A stretch of 64,000 nucleotides of DNA from Cryptomeria japonica (GCF_030272615.1 NC_081408.1:609558173-609622172); one strand, 5' to 3'. Counted from the stretch's first letter, positions 9,055 to 21,432 are shown. Numbers and translations are program-made. Notes: generated by a model from the letters alone, not told the origin.

Positions 9055-10508
9055 AAAACAATAGATTCAACCTCGGTAACCTTATCAGAAAAAATGTAAA
9101 GCATGCAAACTCATAAACAGATAAGATCACAAAACATATAACACCAGATTTAACATAGAAACTCAAATAGGGAAAAACCACTGTGGGATTTTGGACCCAC
9201 TAAGAAATATACTCTTCTAGACTATGCTCGGTTAAAAGCAAATCCCATTAAAGATTATAAAAGACATTGCTAGATGTGACCCAGTTAAGGGATTTCCCTC
9301 AGATCTATTAGGATCTTCACTTTGTTAGAAGTGACTTTGTCAAAGGATTTCAAACACTCAATCAGAATGTCACCTTGCTAGAGGATTTACAAATAAGATT
9401 GTTAAGTCCACTCGGTTAAGAGATTTTCTGTCACTTTACAAAATAACAGTAGTAAAAATCTATCTGCAACTTCACACCTAAAATGCTAAAGAAGATTCTT
9501 ATTTGCTCAATACAATCTAGTCAGAGGACTTATCTTGTCCCTCTGCTAGGCTCTATACTCTATTTTCAAAATAGGTCTTCAAGCTTCAGTGCTCGGTAAA
9601 TACTGTGTAGCAACCCCTGTGCTTACACTTGCCCGCATACATTGTTTATCAACAGTTCCTTATTTATAAACAATTTGCCAACCACTTAATCTCCTTGATC
9701 ACATTTCCCATGATCAATCATAGCCATCAGATCTTCAAACTTGACTAGGTTCAATGTATCCTTCGATCTGAAAAATGTTTTACCCCGCCTTGGAACTTGC
9801 ATACATTTCTTGGAACTTGTGCTAGGGTATTGCAGTTCAATCTAAGCTGTAGATCTTCTTGCCGATTTTCCTTTGCCATAGATTCTTTAACAAAATTGAT
9901 GCATGGCATACCAATCATTTAATCAACTCCAACTCATCAGCTTCCTTCACTAAATAACGCATTCAATCATTTAATGCATTCTGTTATTACTCGGTTGCAA
10001 CTCGGTGAATACTAAACTTCACTTGGTAGACATTCCGCCTTTATTAACTGATAGCGATAACCTTAGGGTTTACCGACTAGGTTCCTTAGGGTTTAACGAC
10101 TAGGTTATTTGCTTGGTAACATAGTATAGTATTAACTTTACAATCAACAACATATGTAAGATATCAAAACAATCTAAAACATCATGATCTCATCATTGTC
10201 TAACTTGGTAATAGTTGCCCATTGAATAACTTATTTCTCCCCTTATTCATCATATTCTTTCTATGTCTTTTACCGACTTCTTTATACTCATCAAAACATA
10301 CTTCTTAAGATATGGCAACATCATACTGATTTAGATAATCAATTTCTTGACATCAATGACAAAATAATGATATTAAGATAGTAAATATCCTTAATCAGTT
10401 ATATCCATAATCATCAACAACCTTCTCAATATCCTTATTGAAATACCAACAATCTCTTAGTGTAATTGGAATGCCAACAATCTCTCTTTGTCTGTTATAA
10501 TGCCAACA
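9055..10508 (-). mobile_element. Element E: LTR-type insertion, same family as F, truncated by A
   Basis: The reverse complement of this stretch matches F (54823 to about 56282) along its length: it starts TGTTGGCATTATAACAGA at 10508, shares the caat(a)agg-atattgagaaggttgttgatga block, repeated taccgag motifs, the gagaagtaacttattc-like segment and the ggttaccgaggttgaat end. The remaining roughly 90 bp of the family end would lie on the far side of A. E interrupts the RT of G, which resumes at 10509. There is no coding capacity. It is probably a solo LTR of a copia-type family. Confidence 0.8.
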
Positions 10509-10687
10509 CCCTTACCTCGAATAGAGGATCTTTTCGACCAAATGAAAGGAGTAGTAGTTTTCTCAAAGATAGACCTCCGATCAGGATACCATCAACTCAG
10601 AATTAAGGAGGAGGACATTCTGAAGATAGCTTTTAGGACTAGATATGGGCATTATGAATTCATAATAGTTCCTTTTGGTGTAACCAA
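10509..10687 (+). pseudogene. Reverse transcriptase fragment of G, left of H
   Basis: It encodes [14 protein letters not shown], then [15 protein letters not shown], then [21 protein letters not shown]: the central palm of a Ty3/gypsy RT, with the Asp of [11 protein letters not shown] as a catalytic carboxylate. It begins immediately at the end of E and is cut by H at the accaa target (10683-10687). The same frame resumes at 17592 with A.VAFMNLMN, so the two parts were once contiguous. The fingers and everything N-terminal are displaced to the left of E and A, off the window. Confidence 0.9.
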
Positions 10688-12049
10688 TGTTGGAATATGT
10701 GCCTCTAATTCATTTAACAATAGTCCATACTAATCAGGTTAAGTCTTGCCGATGAAATAGTATGAAGGATTTTGTGAGCTCTATCGACATGACTCTTGCC
10801 GATGTATTCTTCTCTATCGGGTATCGAAATAGTAGGTTTGAAGTTATCCCTATGACCCGACGAAGTCGACTTTGGTCATTGGGGTAACTTCGGCTATCAG
10901 AATGACTTGTGGAGTGATATGCCAATGGTCTGATGGGGTCTCTGTAGTATTATCGGGAGATCAAAATAACTTGGGGTTTTCGGGAAGACTGCAGCAGCGG
11001 TGTGCCGATGATCTGATGAAGTTCTCTTTAGTGGTCTGGAGTTAGGCCGATGCCTGATGAAGTCACCTTTTGGCATTTGGGTCGCATATCGGCTATCGGG
11101 TTGACATTCTGAATGTCATGTCAATGTCCCGATGAGTCTGCTCTACCTTGTCTCAGAGTGTTTCACTTATCGACATAGTATTCTTTTTTGTGTTTCGATG
11201 ACCCGATGAAATCATCTTATCAGGTTGGCAATGCAGATCGGGATAGCTATTTTGGATTTGGTCCAATGAGCCGATGAGTCCATGATCGGGATAGTAGTTG
11301 TGTTCCTGTTCCGATGTCCTGATGGAGACCACTTGTAGCCATCGGAGATCGGAGTATCTTTTGGAGAGCTATACCGGTGACCCGATGGAGTCGCCTTAGG
11401 CGACCGGGTATCATTGGGATCGGCTTTACCTTTTGAATGTTGTGCCAATAGTCGATGGAGCGGAGACCAACTATGGGAGCGAGGTCGAACCGAGATCCAA
11501 AAGATTGACTCTCGGACACTAAGTATGGGACCGTCGGTGTAAATGAATACGAACCGACCCGGTTCTCTACTGCATGTGGGATAATTGTTTTTCATGAATG
11601 TAGACCGACGCAGGCAGACGGTTAGACTTTGAGCCATTGGTGTAGTTACTCTGATGAACCGTCGATTAGTTTGGTATTTGAAGCCGACTGTAATCCAAAT
11701 GAAGGGGTGAAACTTGAGAGCTTCTATGTGTTCTGTGAAGAGTTTGATCCGATTGTTTGTATGTCAATCTGGAACAACTGTATAACAGAGTGAAGGAAAT
11801 CTACAGATGAGACTGTATTGTATTGTTTTTAACATACTGATAATAAAGTTGATCATTTGCTGGTGGTGGGTTTTTTCTCCCGAAAGGGTTTTCCCACGTT
11901 AACTCTGTGTGTTATCTCTCTGTGTTGGTTTTTGTGTATGTTTTTACTCGTGCCATATTCAGTAAATGTTGAAATTTTGTCTACATTAGTCTGTTTCTCC
12001 TCTGCAAATTGACATTAGGGAAGCGAATTCCACACTTGCTTTCCTTACA
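10688..12049 (+). repeat. 5' LTR of H (1362 bp)
   Basis: It starts TGTTGGAATATGTGCC and ends TTCCTTACA before the PBS. It is dominated by scattered short motifs of the ccgatga / atcggg type, often in complementary pairs. An aataaag near 11841 may serve as polyadenylation signal. The ORFs readable in it are chance, since both LTR copies break them differently. Confidence 0.93.
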
Positions 12050-12051
12050 AG

Positions 12052-12064
12052 TGGTATCAAAGCC
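12052..12064 (+). promoter_or_regulatory. Primer-binding site of H (initiator tRNA-Met)
   Basis: tggtatcaaagcc, against the usual tggtatcagagcc: one mismatch. It follows the LTR after two bases. Initiator tRNA-Met priming is standard in Ty1/copia. Confidence 0.85.
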
Positions 12065-12163
12065 TGTCCCATTTTGTTATCCTTGTTGGGTTGGGTTGGT
12101 TTTTTGTGTCAGTTCTATCTCAGTGGGAGTCTTGCAAAGTGTCTACTTGTTTTACAGATTGAA

Positions 12164-12998
12164 ATGGCAAGTACTTCAGGACGCATAAACATGGAGAAGT
12201 TTAATGGTTCCAGTTTTGAACTTTGGAAACTCAAGGTGGAAGACTTGCTGGTCGACAGAGATCTCTGGGGTGCTGTAACTGCAACTTCTAAGCCTTCAGG
12301 CATGAAGCAAGAAGATTTGGATTTAGCCGACCGGAAGGCAAGGGGTCTAATCAGGCTATGTCTGGCTGATTCTATTTTGTTAAACGTCCATGAGGAGAAG
12401 ACTGCACATCTTCTCTAGGAGAAGTTGGGTGACATTTATCAAGGAAAATCCTTGGTGAATAAAATTTTCTTGAGGAAGAAATTGTACTCTCTAAAGATGG
12501 ACACAGGGACACCATTGTCAGACCATTTGAATGCATTCAACATGGTTCTTACACAATTAACTTTTGTTGGTGTGTCCATTCAGGAAGAAGAATGTTGCAT
12601 GTTGTTGTTGTGTTCATTTCCTGACTCTTGGGAACACTTAGTGATGGCTATTGGTAGTACCACGACCCAGTTCAAGTTGGATATTGTGGTTAATACTCTT
12701 TTGTCAGAAGAAATGAGAAATAAGTCTTCTGAGACGACAAAGGATGCACTCTCTGTTCGAGGCAGATCAAAGGACAAAGACAAGAAGAAAGGAAAGAAGT
12801 CCAAGTCTCAAGAGAGCTTTAAATCTCCAGGCAAGAAGTCAAAGGTGAAGTGCTGGAACCGTGGGGAGAAAGGGCATATCCAAAAGGACTACAAGAAGGA
12901 GAAGAAGAAGAAGAAATATTCTGACACCGAGTCTTCTCAGAGTGATGCTGATGCTTTTGTAGCAGCCTTGGTAGTGCCTACCTCAGATGACAACTAGT
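12164..12998 (+). pseudogene. Gag of H
   Basis: Starts MASTSGRINMEKFNGSSFELWKLK, the typical copia Gag opening (the F.G.NF..W form). The UBN2-like central part includes LGDIYQGKSLVNK, FLRKKLYSLKM and PLSDHLNAFN. After a Lys-rich stretch comes the zinc knuckle CWNRGEKGHIQKDY, in which the second and fourth metal ligands are lost (Arg and Tyr replace Cys). Stops lie at 12416-12418 and 12996-12998, both TAG where homologues have Trp in a CTGG context. The frame is otherwise continuous. Gag would build the particle and bind RNA; this copy is dead. Confidence 0.9.
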
Positions 12999-13733
12999 TA
13001 GTAGATTCTAGCACATCTTTCCATATGACGTCCCACAAGGAATGGTTCTCGAAGTATGAACCGTATGCTGGTGGAAAGGTATATCTGGCTAGTGATTCTA
13101 CATTGGAGATTGTAGGGATCCAGAATCAAAATTCAGTTTCCAGATGGTAGAGTGAAGGGGATCAATGGAGTTCTTCATATACCAGATCTAGCAAGAAACC
13201 TTCTCTCTGTAAGTAAACTTAATGATGCTGGAGTTCAAGTTACATTTATGTCTGGTGGTTGCAAGATGACTAGGGGTTCCATTGTATTGGCAAAGGGTGA
13301 TTGCATTGGTACATTGTATAAGTTAAATGCTGAACCTATATGTTGTAATGTAACTTCTGAAAATCCTGATAAGACAACTATAAGGATGCATAATGCAAAC
13401 TCATTGGAAGCTAAACTTCCTACTAAGAAAATAGTGCTCTGGCATAACAGGTTAGACCACATAGGTGAAAAAGGTTTAAAAGCCTTGAAGAATAAGAATC
13501 TGGTTGAAGGTCTTAATGATTGTAGTTTTGAGTTCGATTTTTGTGAACACTGCATTTATGGAAAACATAACCGAGTTCAGTTTTATTCTAGTTCTCATAA
13601 ATCTTCTGCTATTCTGGATTATGTTCACTCTGATGTGTTTGGTCCAGTGGATGTACCTTCTTTTTCTAAGTCTAAATACTATGTATCCTTTGTAGACGAT
13701 TATTCAAGAAGGGGCATTTGTGAACTTTCTTAA
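12999..13733 (+). pseudogene. Protease and integrase zinc-binding part of H
   Basis: Right after the TAG comes LVDSSTSFHMTSH, a copia protease active site in which the usual Asp-Ser-Gly-Ala/Cys reads Asp-Ser-Ser-Thr, so it is inactive. A shift near 13140 moves to the frame with GVLHIPDLARNLLSVSKL. The pre-integrase HHCC finger follows (WHNRLDHIGEKGLKAL to CEHCIYGKH), then the integrase core start DYVHSDVFGPV and SFVDDYSRR, holding the first catalytic Asp. A second shift near 13715 ends this frame. Confidence 0.88.
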
Positions 13734-14496
13734 AAGTAAAACAGAAGTGTTCAGTCAGTTTAAGGAGTTTAAAAACCTTGTTGAAAATCAGATTGGGAGA
13801 AGGATTAAATGTTTAAGAATAGACAATGGTGGTGAATTTGGTAGTGCAGATTTCGACAAGTACTGTGTTGATCATGGAATTAAAAGACAAAAAACTGTAC
13901 CTTACACTCCACAACAAAATGGAGTCGTTGAAAGGTTAAATCGGTCTCTAATGGAGAAAGAAAGGAGCATGTTGAGTGGAGCTGGGCTAAAACAAACATT
14001 CTAGGCTGAAGCAGTTGCTAAAACGTGTTACCTGCTGAATCATTCTCCTACTTCGGAATTGGTTGACAAAACACCTATGGAAACGTGGTCTGGTAAGAAA
14101 CCTTCTTTAAGGCACCTACGTGTTTTTGGTGCAGAGGAATATGCTCATGTGCCTAATGTGAATAGATCTAAGTTGGATAACAAAGCGGTAAAATGTATCT
14201 TCATTGGCTATGGAGTTGGTGTGAAAGGATACAAACTTTGGAATCCAGTGACTGGTAAGGTTTTATTCAGCAGAAGTGTGATTTTTCATGAGATGAAGCC
14301 TATGTCATTAGATCATAAAATAGAAAAGAAAGGAGAAGTTGAGGTTGAAGTACCTCCAGTCAAAGAAGAATCTCGAGAGATACCTGAAGATGAGGAGAGT
14401 TCAAGAAGTTCAAGTAGTTCTGAAGAAGAACATGATAATGAGCCTCCTGGTGAACCTCAAGAAGCCTCAACACCAGAGTTGAGAAGATCTACTTGA
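13720..14496 (+). pseudogene. Integrase catalytic core and C-terminal part of H
   Basis: FLKSKTEVFSQFKEFK, then CLRIDNGGEFGS (second Asp), then YTPQQNGVVERLNRSLMEK (catalytic Glu). A TAG at 14001-14003 replaces the Trp of the FWAEAV motif. Downstream are the conserved copia features KTPMETWSGKKPSLRHLRVFG and KCIFIGYG, then an acidic Ser-rich linker and two TGA codons near 14494 and 14503 that look like decayed CGA Arg codons. Integrase inserts the cDNA; all three DDE residues are present but the chain is broken. Confidence 0.9.
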
Positions 14497-14544
14497 GAGA
14501 GGTGACAACCTGAAAGGTATACACCTAATTAGTACAATTAATCT

Positions 14545-15723
14545 ATGTTGAATTCTAATTGTGCTTATGCATTACTTGTATATACTGATGAGCCTAGGAC
14601 TGTAAAAGAAGCAATTGAAATGTCTGATTCAGATTCCTGGTTGGAAGCCATGAATGATGAAATGTCATCATTGGATAAAAATGGAACTTGGGATTTGGTG
14701 CCATTGCCTAAAGACAGAAAGCCTGTAGGTTGTAAGTGGGTATTCAAAAAGAAGTATGGTCTAGATGGCAGCATTGACAAGTATAAGGCAAGACTAGTTG
14801 CAAAGGGGTATTCGCAAAAGGAAGGTATTGACTATGGGGAAATATTTTCTCCTGTAGCTAAGTTGACATCTATTAGATTTCTCTTGTCACTTGCAGCAGC
14901 ATATGATTGGGAGATTGAGCAGATGGATGTGAAGACAACATTTCTTCATGGTGATCTTGAAGAAGAAATTTATATGTCTCAGCCTGAGCACTTTGTGGAA
15001 AAAGGTAAAGAACATCTAGTATGCGAACTCAAGAAGTCTCTATATGGTTTGAAACAGTCTCCCAGAATGTGGTATCAGAAGTATGATACATTTGTTTTGT
15101 CGTTGGGATTTGTGAGATCCAAAGCTGATCATTGTGTTTACTACAAAACTGATGGTGATAGGATTCTTATCATAGCTTTGTATGTAGATGACATGTTGTT
15201 CATAGGAAACACAAAAAGTATGATCTTAGATTTAAAATCTTAGCTTTGTATGAAATTTGAAATGAAGGATTTAGGACCAGCAAATTACATTCTGGGAATG
15301 GAGATCAAAAGAGATAGGTCTAAGAGGAAACTTTGGCTCAGCCAGAGAAAATACATAACCAATGTTCTTGACAAGTTTCACATGTCTGACTGTAAACTAC
15401 AGGTTGTTCCCATCTTGCAGGGAACTAAGTTGTCTGTGCTGGACAGTCCAAAATCTCCAAAAGAGATTGAAGAAATGAAAAATGTACCTTATGCAAGTAC
15501 TATAGGTAGTCTGATGTATGCTATGGTCTGTACAAGATCAGACATTGCCCAACCAGTGGGAGTACTTAGTAGGTTTATGTCGAATCCAGGGAGATCACAC
15601 TGGGATGCTGTAAAGAGAGTGTTTAGATACCTGAAGGGTACTTCAAATTTTGCATTATGTTACCATGGTAATCTGAGGGAGTCAAAAAGAACTCTCAGTA
15701 TTTGTGGTTACATGGATTCTGAT
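14545..15723 (+). pseudogene. Reverse transcriptase of H
   Basis: The copia RT (RVT_2 type) is readable end to end: [104 protein letters not shown] and the catalytic IALYVDDMLFIG. A TAG at 15241-15243 splits it. The C-terminal part continues with MKFEMKDLGPANYILGMEI, then YASTIGSLMYAM and SRFMSNPGRSHWDAVKRV. A TGA at 15724 replaces Trp in the SDWAGD motif that starts the RNase H. Confidence 0.93.
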
Positions 15724-16173
15724 TGAGCAGGGGATATTGACAGCAGGAGATCTAACAGTGGGTATGTTTTTGTCCTAAATGGTGGAGCAGTTAGTTGGAT
15801 GAGCAAGCGGCAAGCTGTAGTTGCTTTGTCCAATACAGAGGTAGAATACATGGCAACCACACATGCTTGCAAAGAAGTAGTCTAGCTTAGACGTTTGCAT
15901 TCTGACATTGGTTTTGATGCAAGGCAGATTGAAGTCTGGAGTGACAGTCATAGTGCCATATGTTTGGCAAAGAATCCTACTTTCCATGCCAGGTCGAAGC
16001 ATGTTGATGTTCAGTATCGTTTCGTACGTGACATGGTGGAAGATGGAAAAGTTTATCTTAACAAGGCAGGCACTCTGCAAAATGTTGTAGATGCCTTGAT
16101 GAAACCAGTGAGCACACACAAGTTTAGGTGGTGTTCAAATTCTATGGGTCTTCGTACCCATGTTTGTCAGTAA
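15724..16173 (+). pseudogene. RNase H of H
   Basis: Continues the RT frame: GDIDSRRSNSGYVFVLNGGAV, SWMSKRQAVVALSNTEVEYMA (catalytic Glu region), a TAG at 15882 in place of Trp before LRR, then VWSDSHSAICLAKNP (Asp), HARSKHVDVQYRFVRDMV and DALMKPVSTHKF, the usual copia C-terminus. It would remove the RNA template during cDNA synthesis. The final stop is at 16171-16173, 37 bp before the PPT. Confidence 0.92.
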
Positions 16174-16210
16174 GGTCTGGAATGGTATCTCAGTCCAATG
16201 AATTCCTCAT

Positions 16211-16222
16211 CAAGTGGGAGTT
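16211..16222 (+). promoter_or_regulatory. Polypurine tract of H
   Basis: caagtgggagtt directly before the 3' LTR: the classic copia PPT, primer for plus-strand DNA synthesis. Confidence 0.9.
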
Positions 16223-17586
16223 TGTTGGAATATGTGCCTCTAATTCACTTGACAATTGTCCATACTGATCAGGTTAAGTCTTGCCGATGAAATAGTATGA
16301 AGGATTTTGTGAGCTCTATCGGCATAACTCTTGCCGATGTATTCTTCTCTATCGGGTATCGGAATAGCAGGTTTGAAGTCATCTCGACGACCTGATGAAG
16401 TCGACTTCGGTCATCGAGGTAACTTCGGATATCGGAATGACTTGGGGAGCAATATGCCGATGGTCCAATGGGGTCTCTATGGTATTATCGGGAGATCAGA
16501 ATAACTTTGGGTTTTTGGGAAGACTGCAACAGAGGTGTGTCGATGATCCGATGAAGTTCTCTTTAGTGATCTAGAGTTAGGATGATGCCTGATGAAGTCG
16601 CCTTTTAGCGTTCGGGTCGCATATCGGCTATCGGGTTGACATTCTAAATGTCATGCCGATGTCCCAATGAGTCCGCTCTACCTTGTCTCAAAGTGTTTCA
16701 CTTATCGGCATAGTATTCTTTTTTGTGTTCCGATGACCCGATGAAATCATCTTATCGGGCTGGCAATGTAGATCGGGATAGCATTTTTGTATTTGGTCTG
16801 ATGAGCCGATGAGTTCGTGATCGGGATAGTAGTTGTGTTACTGTTCTGATGTCCTGATGGAGACCACTCCTAGCCATCAGTGATTGGAGTATCTTTTGGA
16901 GAGCTTTACTGATGACCGAATGGAGTCGCCTTAGATGATCGGGTATCATCGGGTCATCGACTTTACCTTTTGAATGTTGTGCCGATAGCCGCTGGAGCGG
17001 AGACCGACTGCGAGAGCAAGGTCGAACCGAGATCCAAAAGATTGACTCTCAGACACTAAGTATGAGACCGTCGGTGTAAATGAATACGAACCGACCCGGT
17101 TCTCTACTGCATGTGGGATAATTATTTTTCATGAATGCAGACCAACGCAGGAAGATGGTTAGACTTCGAGCCATTGGTGCAGTTACTCTGATGAACCGTC
17201 GATTAGTTTGGTATTTGAAGCCGACTGTAATCCAAATGAAGGGGTGAAACTTGAGAGCTGCTGTGTGTTCTATGAAGAGTTTGATCCGATTGTTTGTATG
17301 TCAATCTGGAATGACTGTATAACAGAGTGAAGGAAATATACAGATGAGACTGTATTGTATTGTTTTTAACATACTGATAATAAAGTCGATCATTTGCTGG
17401 TGGTGGGTTTTTTCTCCCGAAAGGGTTTTCCCACGTTAACTCTGTGTGTTATCTCTCTATGTTGGTTTTTGTGTATGTTTTTACTCATGCCATATTCAGT
17501 AAATGTTTAAATTTTGTCTACACTAGTCTGTTTCTCCTTTGCAAATTGACATTAGGGAAGCAAATTCTGAACTTTCTTTCCTTACA
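16223..17586 (+). repeat. 3' LTR of H (1364 bp)
   Basis: Starts TGTTGGAATATG and ends TTCCTTACA, followed by TSD accaa (17587-17591). Same motif content as the 5' copy. The first 150 bp alone show more than ten substitutions against the 5' LTR. Confidence 0.94.
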
Positions 17587-17591
17587 ACCAA

Positions 17592-19914
17592 CGCCCTAGT
17601 TGCATTTATGAACCTAATGAATAGTGTACTCCATGACTACTTGGACAAAATTGTTTTGGTATTTCTGGATGACATATTGATTTACTCTAGGAATGAGGAG
17701 GAACATTTAGTACACCTACAAATTGTTTTGGAAAGGTTGAGAGAACATAAGTTATATGGGAAACTGTCAAAATGTGCTTTCTTCGAGGAAAAGATTCACT
17801 ACCTTGGGCATATAATATCAAAGGAAGGAATGGTAGTTGATCTAGATAAGATAAAGGCAATAGTAGAATGGCTGATCCCTAAAAATGTTTCAAGGGTAAG
17901 AAGCTTTATGGGGCTAGCAGGGTACTATAGGAGGTTTGTGGAAGGATTCTCTAAGATAGCAAACCCCATCAAATCATTACAGAGGAAGGGTAAAAGATTT
18001 GTGTGGATAGAACAAAGTGATAAGGCATTCCAAATTTTGAAGGGGAAACTAACTTCAACACCCATTCTAAAAGTACCAGATCCGAATGGACACTTTACAG
18101 TCATAACTAATGCTTCTATTGAAGGTTTAGGAGGAGTACTTGTCCTAGCTGAAGGGGTAGTAGCTTACGAATCCAGGAAACTGAAGACTCATGAAGTTAA
18201 TTATGCACCCCATGACTTAGAGTTAGCAACAATTGTGCATGCCCTATAGAAATGGAGACACTTCTTACTAGGGAAGCCCTTTGAGTTAAAGTCAGATAAC
18301 CAAGGACTAAAGTACATCTTTACCCAACCCCACTTAAATGATAGACAAAGAAGGTGGTTAGAGTTTCTAAGTGAATATGATTTTGAAATTGAATATATTA
18401 AGGGAAAGGAAAATAGGGTGGCAGATGCTTTAAGTAGGAGGAGACACTTGATGACTATAGCAACATTCAAAACTTCTTTCAAAAGGCAAGTAATGGATGA
18501 GCAGGGACATGACCCCTGGTATGAGCAAGTCAGATTGACTTTAGGATATGATCCAACAGATCCTAAGGTTGAAGGGTATACATTAGACGAAGATGGGTTG
18601 CTCAGATACAATAATAGAATCTATATTCCTAATTCAGGAGACTTAAGGGAAGCAGTCTTGTCGGAGGCTAATAATGCCCCTTACTCAGGACACCCGGGAG
18701 TTAACAAACTTTACGTAGATCTAAAGAAGTTATACTTTTGGAAAGGGATGAAGAATGACATAGTCAAGTATGTGGCTAAATGTTTGGAGTGTCAAAGAGT
18801 AAAGGCAGAACATAGACATCCAGCTAGATTATTACAGTTACACGATGTACCTCAACACAAGTGGTAGGTTGTTAGCATGGATTTTTTGCAAGGGTTGCCC
18901 ATGCCACCATATAGGCATGATACAATAATGGTGGTAATTGACAAACTCACTAAGGTGGCACACTTTATACTGGGGAATCTAACGGATGATGCACCTACCC
19001 TGGCTAGATGCTTTGTTAAGGAAATATTTAGATTGGATGGAATGCCAGAGAAAATCATATCAGATAGAGATGCTAGATTCACTTCAAGGTTTTGGACAAC
19101 TCTTCAATCAGCTCTGGGAACTCAACTAAATTTTAGTACTGCATACCATCATGAAATCAACGGTCAAATAGAAAGGACAAATGAGATTTTGGAAGACCTA
19201 CTCCGCATGTACTGCATGGACCAACAAAAGAAATGGGAAGATTACCTACCTCTGGTAGAGTTTGCTTACAATAATACATATCAAACATATTTGGGAATGG
19301 CACCTTTCGAAGCATTGTATGGTAGGCCATGTCGAACACCTTTGAGTTGGGATAGCCTTGAAGATAGAGTAATTGTTGGACCAAATATGTTGAAGGAAAT
19401 GGAAAGGAAAACTAAGGAAATTAGGCAAAGCTTGAAGGAAGCCTCAGATAGGCAAAAAAGTTATGCAGACAAGAACGGGACACCAAGGGATTTTGAGGTG
19501 GGAGAGAAAGTCTTCCTAAGAGTTAGGCCACACAAGAGTTCCATAAGGTTTGGGAAAAAGACTATGCTTGCACCTCGTTATGTTGGACCCTTTGAAGTAT
19601 TGGAAAGGATTAATCCAGTTGCATACTGGTTGGCCTTACCTCCCCAGTTGAGCCAAATCCATTATGCCTTCCATGTATCTCTTCTTAAAAAGTATGTACC
19701 TAATGAGAAATATATTTTGAATTGGGATGCCTTACAGGTCCAGGAAATGGGAGGAATAATGATAGAGCCATTCAAAATCTTGGAGAGGAGCCAGTGCCAA
19801 TTGCGCAACAGAGAGGTTGATCAATGCAAAGTACAATGGAACCAGTATGATGAGAAGAATGCCACGTGGGAAGATACTAGGGAAATGCAACATTTGTTTC
19901 CTTATTTGTTTTAA
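17592..19914 (+). pseudogene. Pol of chromovirus G: RT end, RNase H, integrase, chromodomain
   Basis: RT resumes after H with A.VAFMNLMN and VLVFLDDILIYSRN (the Asp-Asp pair), then KCAFFEEKIHYLGHIIS and RSFMGLAGYYRRFV. The RNase H follows (FTVITNASIEGLGGVL, with Asp to Asn at the first catalytic position, then LKSDNQGLKYI, KGKENRVADALSRR). The integrase shows HPGVNKLYVDL and CLECQRVK (HHCC finger), SMDFLQGLP, IISDRDARFTS and GQIERTNEIL (DDE). The C-terminus has FHVSLLKKY, then a chromodomain: ILERSQCQLRNREVDQ, KVQWNQY, ATWED and a final FPYLF. Stops: TAG at 18247 (Gln position, CAG to TAG likely) and TAG at 18865. Chromodomains steer integration to heterochromatin. Confidence 0.95.
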
Positions 19915-19980
19915 ACTAATCATGAACTATAGACTCTTTTGGATACATTCAATAAGTGCATCGGGACGATGCACAAATTA

Positions 19981-19992
19981 AGGGGGGGAGGA
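19981..19992 (+). promoter_or_regulatory. Polypurine tract of G
   Basis: agggggggagga immediately before TGTCACAACC; the only G-rich purine run after the pol stop. Confidence 0.88.
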
Positions 19993-21432
19993 TGTCACAA
20001 CCCTCCTTTATCACTTTTTGATTTGATACAATTCTATTATATTTTTGGTTGAGCTATTGAAAATGATTGAATAAATATTATAAAAGAATAAAAAATGGAC
20101 AAACACACACACACTTGGAGAATATAATTATTTTTATTTTATTTTCCCACTCCCAATTATGGCACATGTTGTAGAAGGAATTAGAAGCTTCTAGAGGAAT
20201 ATTCAATGCCTTGCATGTAACTCCCCCACTAAGTTTTTTAATAAATTTGCATGAGTCCAATATTGGAAAAGAATCTCATTCTTAATTAATTTCTCTAGAT
20301 AGTGGAATTAAGGGATTTTTCATATATATTGTATGCAAGTTTTCAAAAAACAGAGTTGATTACGTTTTGAAAAAAATATTTCCCAAGTAGTAGGATCTTC
20401 TTTGGTTTTCTCATTTTTGTTGTAGGATTGTTAAGTTGTTCTTGAAGATTTCTCTCAAGTTGCAAGGAAGGATATAAAAAGGATAGTTAGAAGATTGGAG
20501 AGGATTCAACATCGAGCTTCGATAAGCTAGGTTCTCTTCCTTTGTCATCTTTCATTTACATATGAAAAAAAATTGTATTATCAAAAAATATAGCTTCTAG
20601 ATCTTCCTTTATATAAATTAGATTGCAAATCTTTTCTTCTTATTTAGGGATAAATATTGATAAAAGTACTTTTCATATAATGCATGTGAAAGATAGCTTT
20701 TTAAATTTCTTTAGAAAAATATATATATCAGATCTTGCTTTTGCTTTTCCAAAATTTTTAGATTTGTGCAAAAAATCATATTTCCTTTATTTAAATTTCT
20801 TTTTCTGAGATTAAACTCTTCTCTGTGTGATTAAATGATAATCACTTGTGTATGAATTCTTGTTCCTTATTATTCTTCTATTAAATTCATTACTCTCTCT
20901 CTTGGATTGGAAATTTGAATGTAAATCTCATTTCTTTAATTAAATCTTACTTCCCTGTGAATAATCTTACCTCTGTGCGAATACAAGTTTGATCTTCTGC
21001 ATATGAAGTTATTTAAATATTTTTTCTTTTTCCTGTGAGTAAAAATCCATTTCTCTTTGAATGTATATTTGATCATAAATCTTAATTCCTTAAGAGCAGT
21101 CTTACTTCTCTGTGAACGGAAAAATGTCTGGAAATAAAATATAAACTTCACTGTATCCATTATTCTCTATGGAAATAAAATATAAATCTGTCTCTATGAA
21201 TATTAGTTCCTGAAAATCTTTCTCTGGAAGCTTTGTTTATCTCAGCATAATCATCTATTTTTCAGTTATCTGTACATTGCTGAAACGAATTAATCTCTCT
21301 GTGTTATTTCATCTCTGTGATTATATTCATATTCTTATAATAATATTCCTTTTGTACATATATCTTTTATTTATATTTATATCTCTCTTATATTTTTAAT
21401 AAACTGGAAATAAGAAAAAAAAACACATATAA

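Larger units (their letters stand above)
10688..17586 (+). mobile_element. Element H: complete but decayed Ty1/copia retrotransposon
   Basis: 6899 bp, TG..CA, flanked by the 5-bp TSD accaa (10683-10687 and 17587-17591). LTRs are 10688-12049 and 16223-17586. Initiator tRNA-Met PBS, Gag, protease, integrase, RT, RNase H and PPT are in copia order. The reading frame is broken by about ten stops and a few shifts. LTR divergence is visibly several percent, so H is older than B or D. It is inserted in the RT of G. Confidence 0.95.

Noticed and set aside
11212-11637. 141-aa minus-strand ORF in the H LTR
   Set aside because: Lies inside an LTR, is interrupted in the second LTR copy (near 16750-17180), and has no domain.
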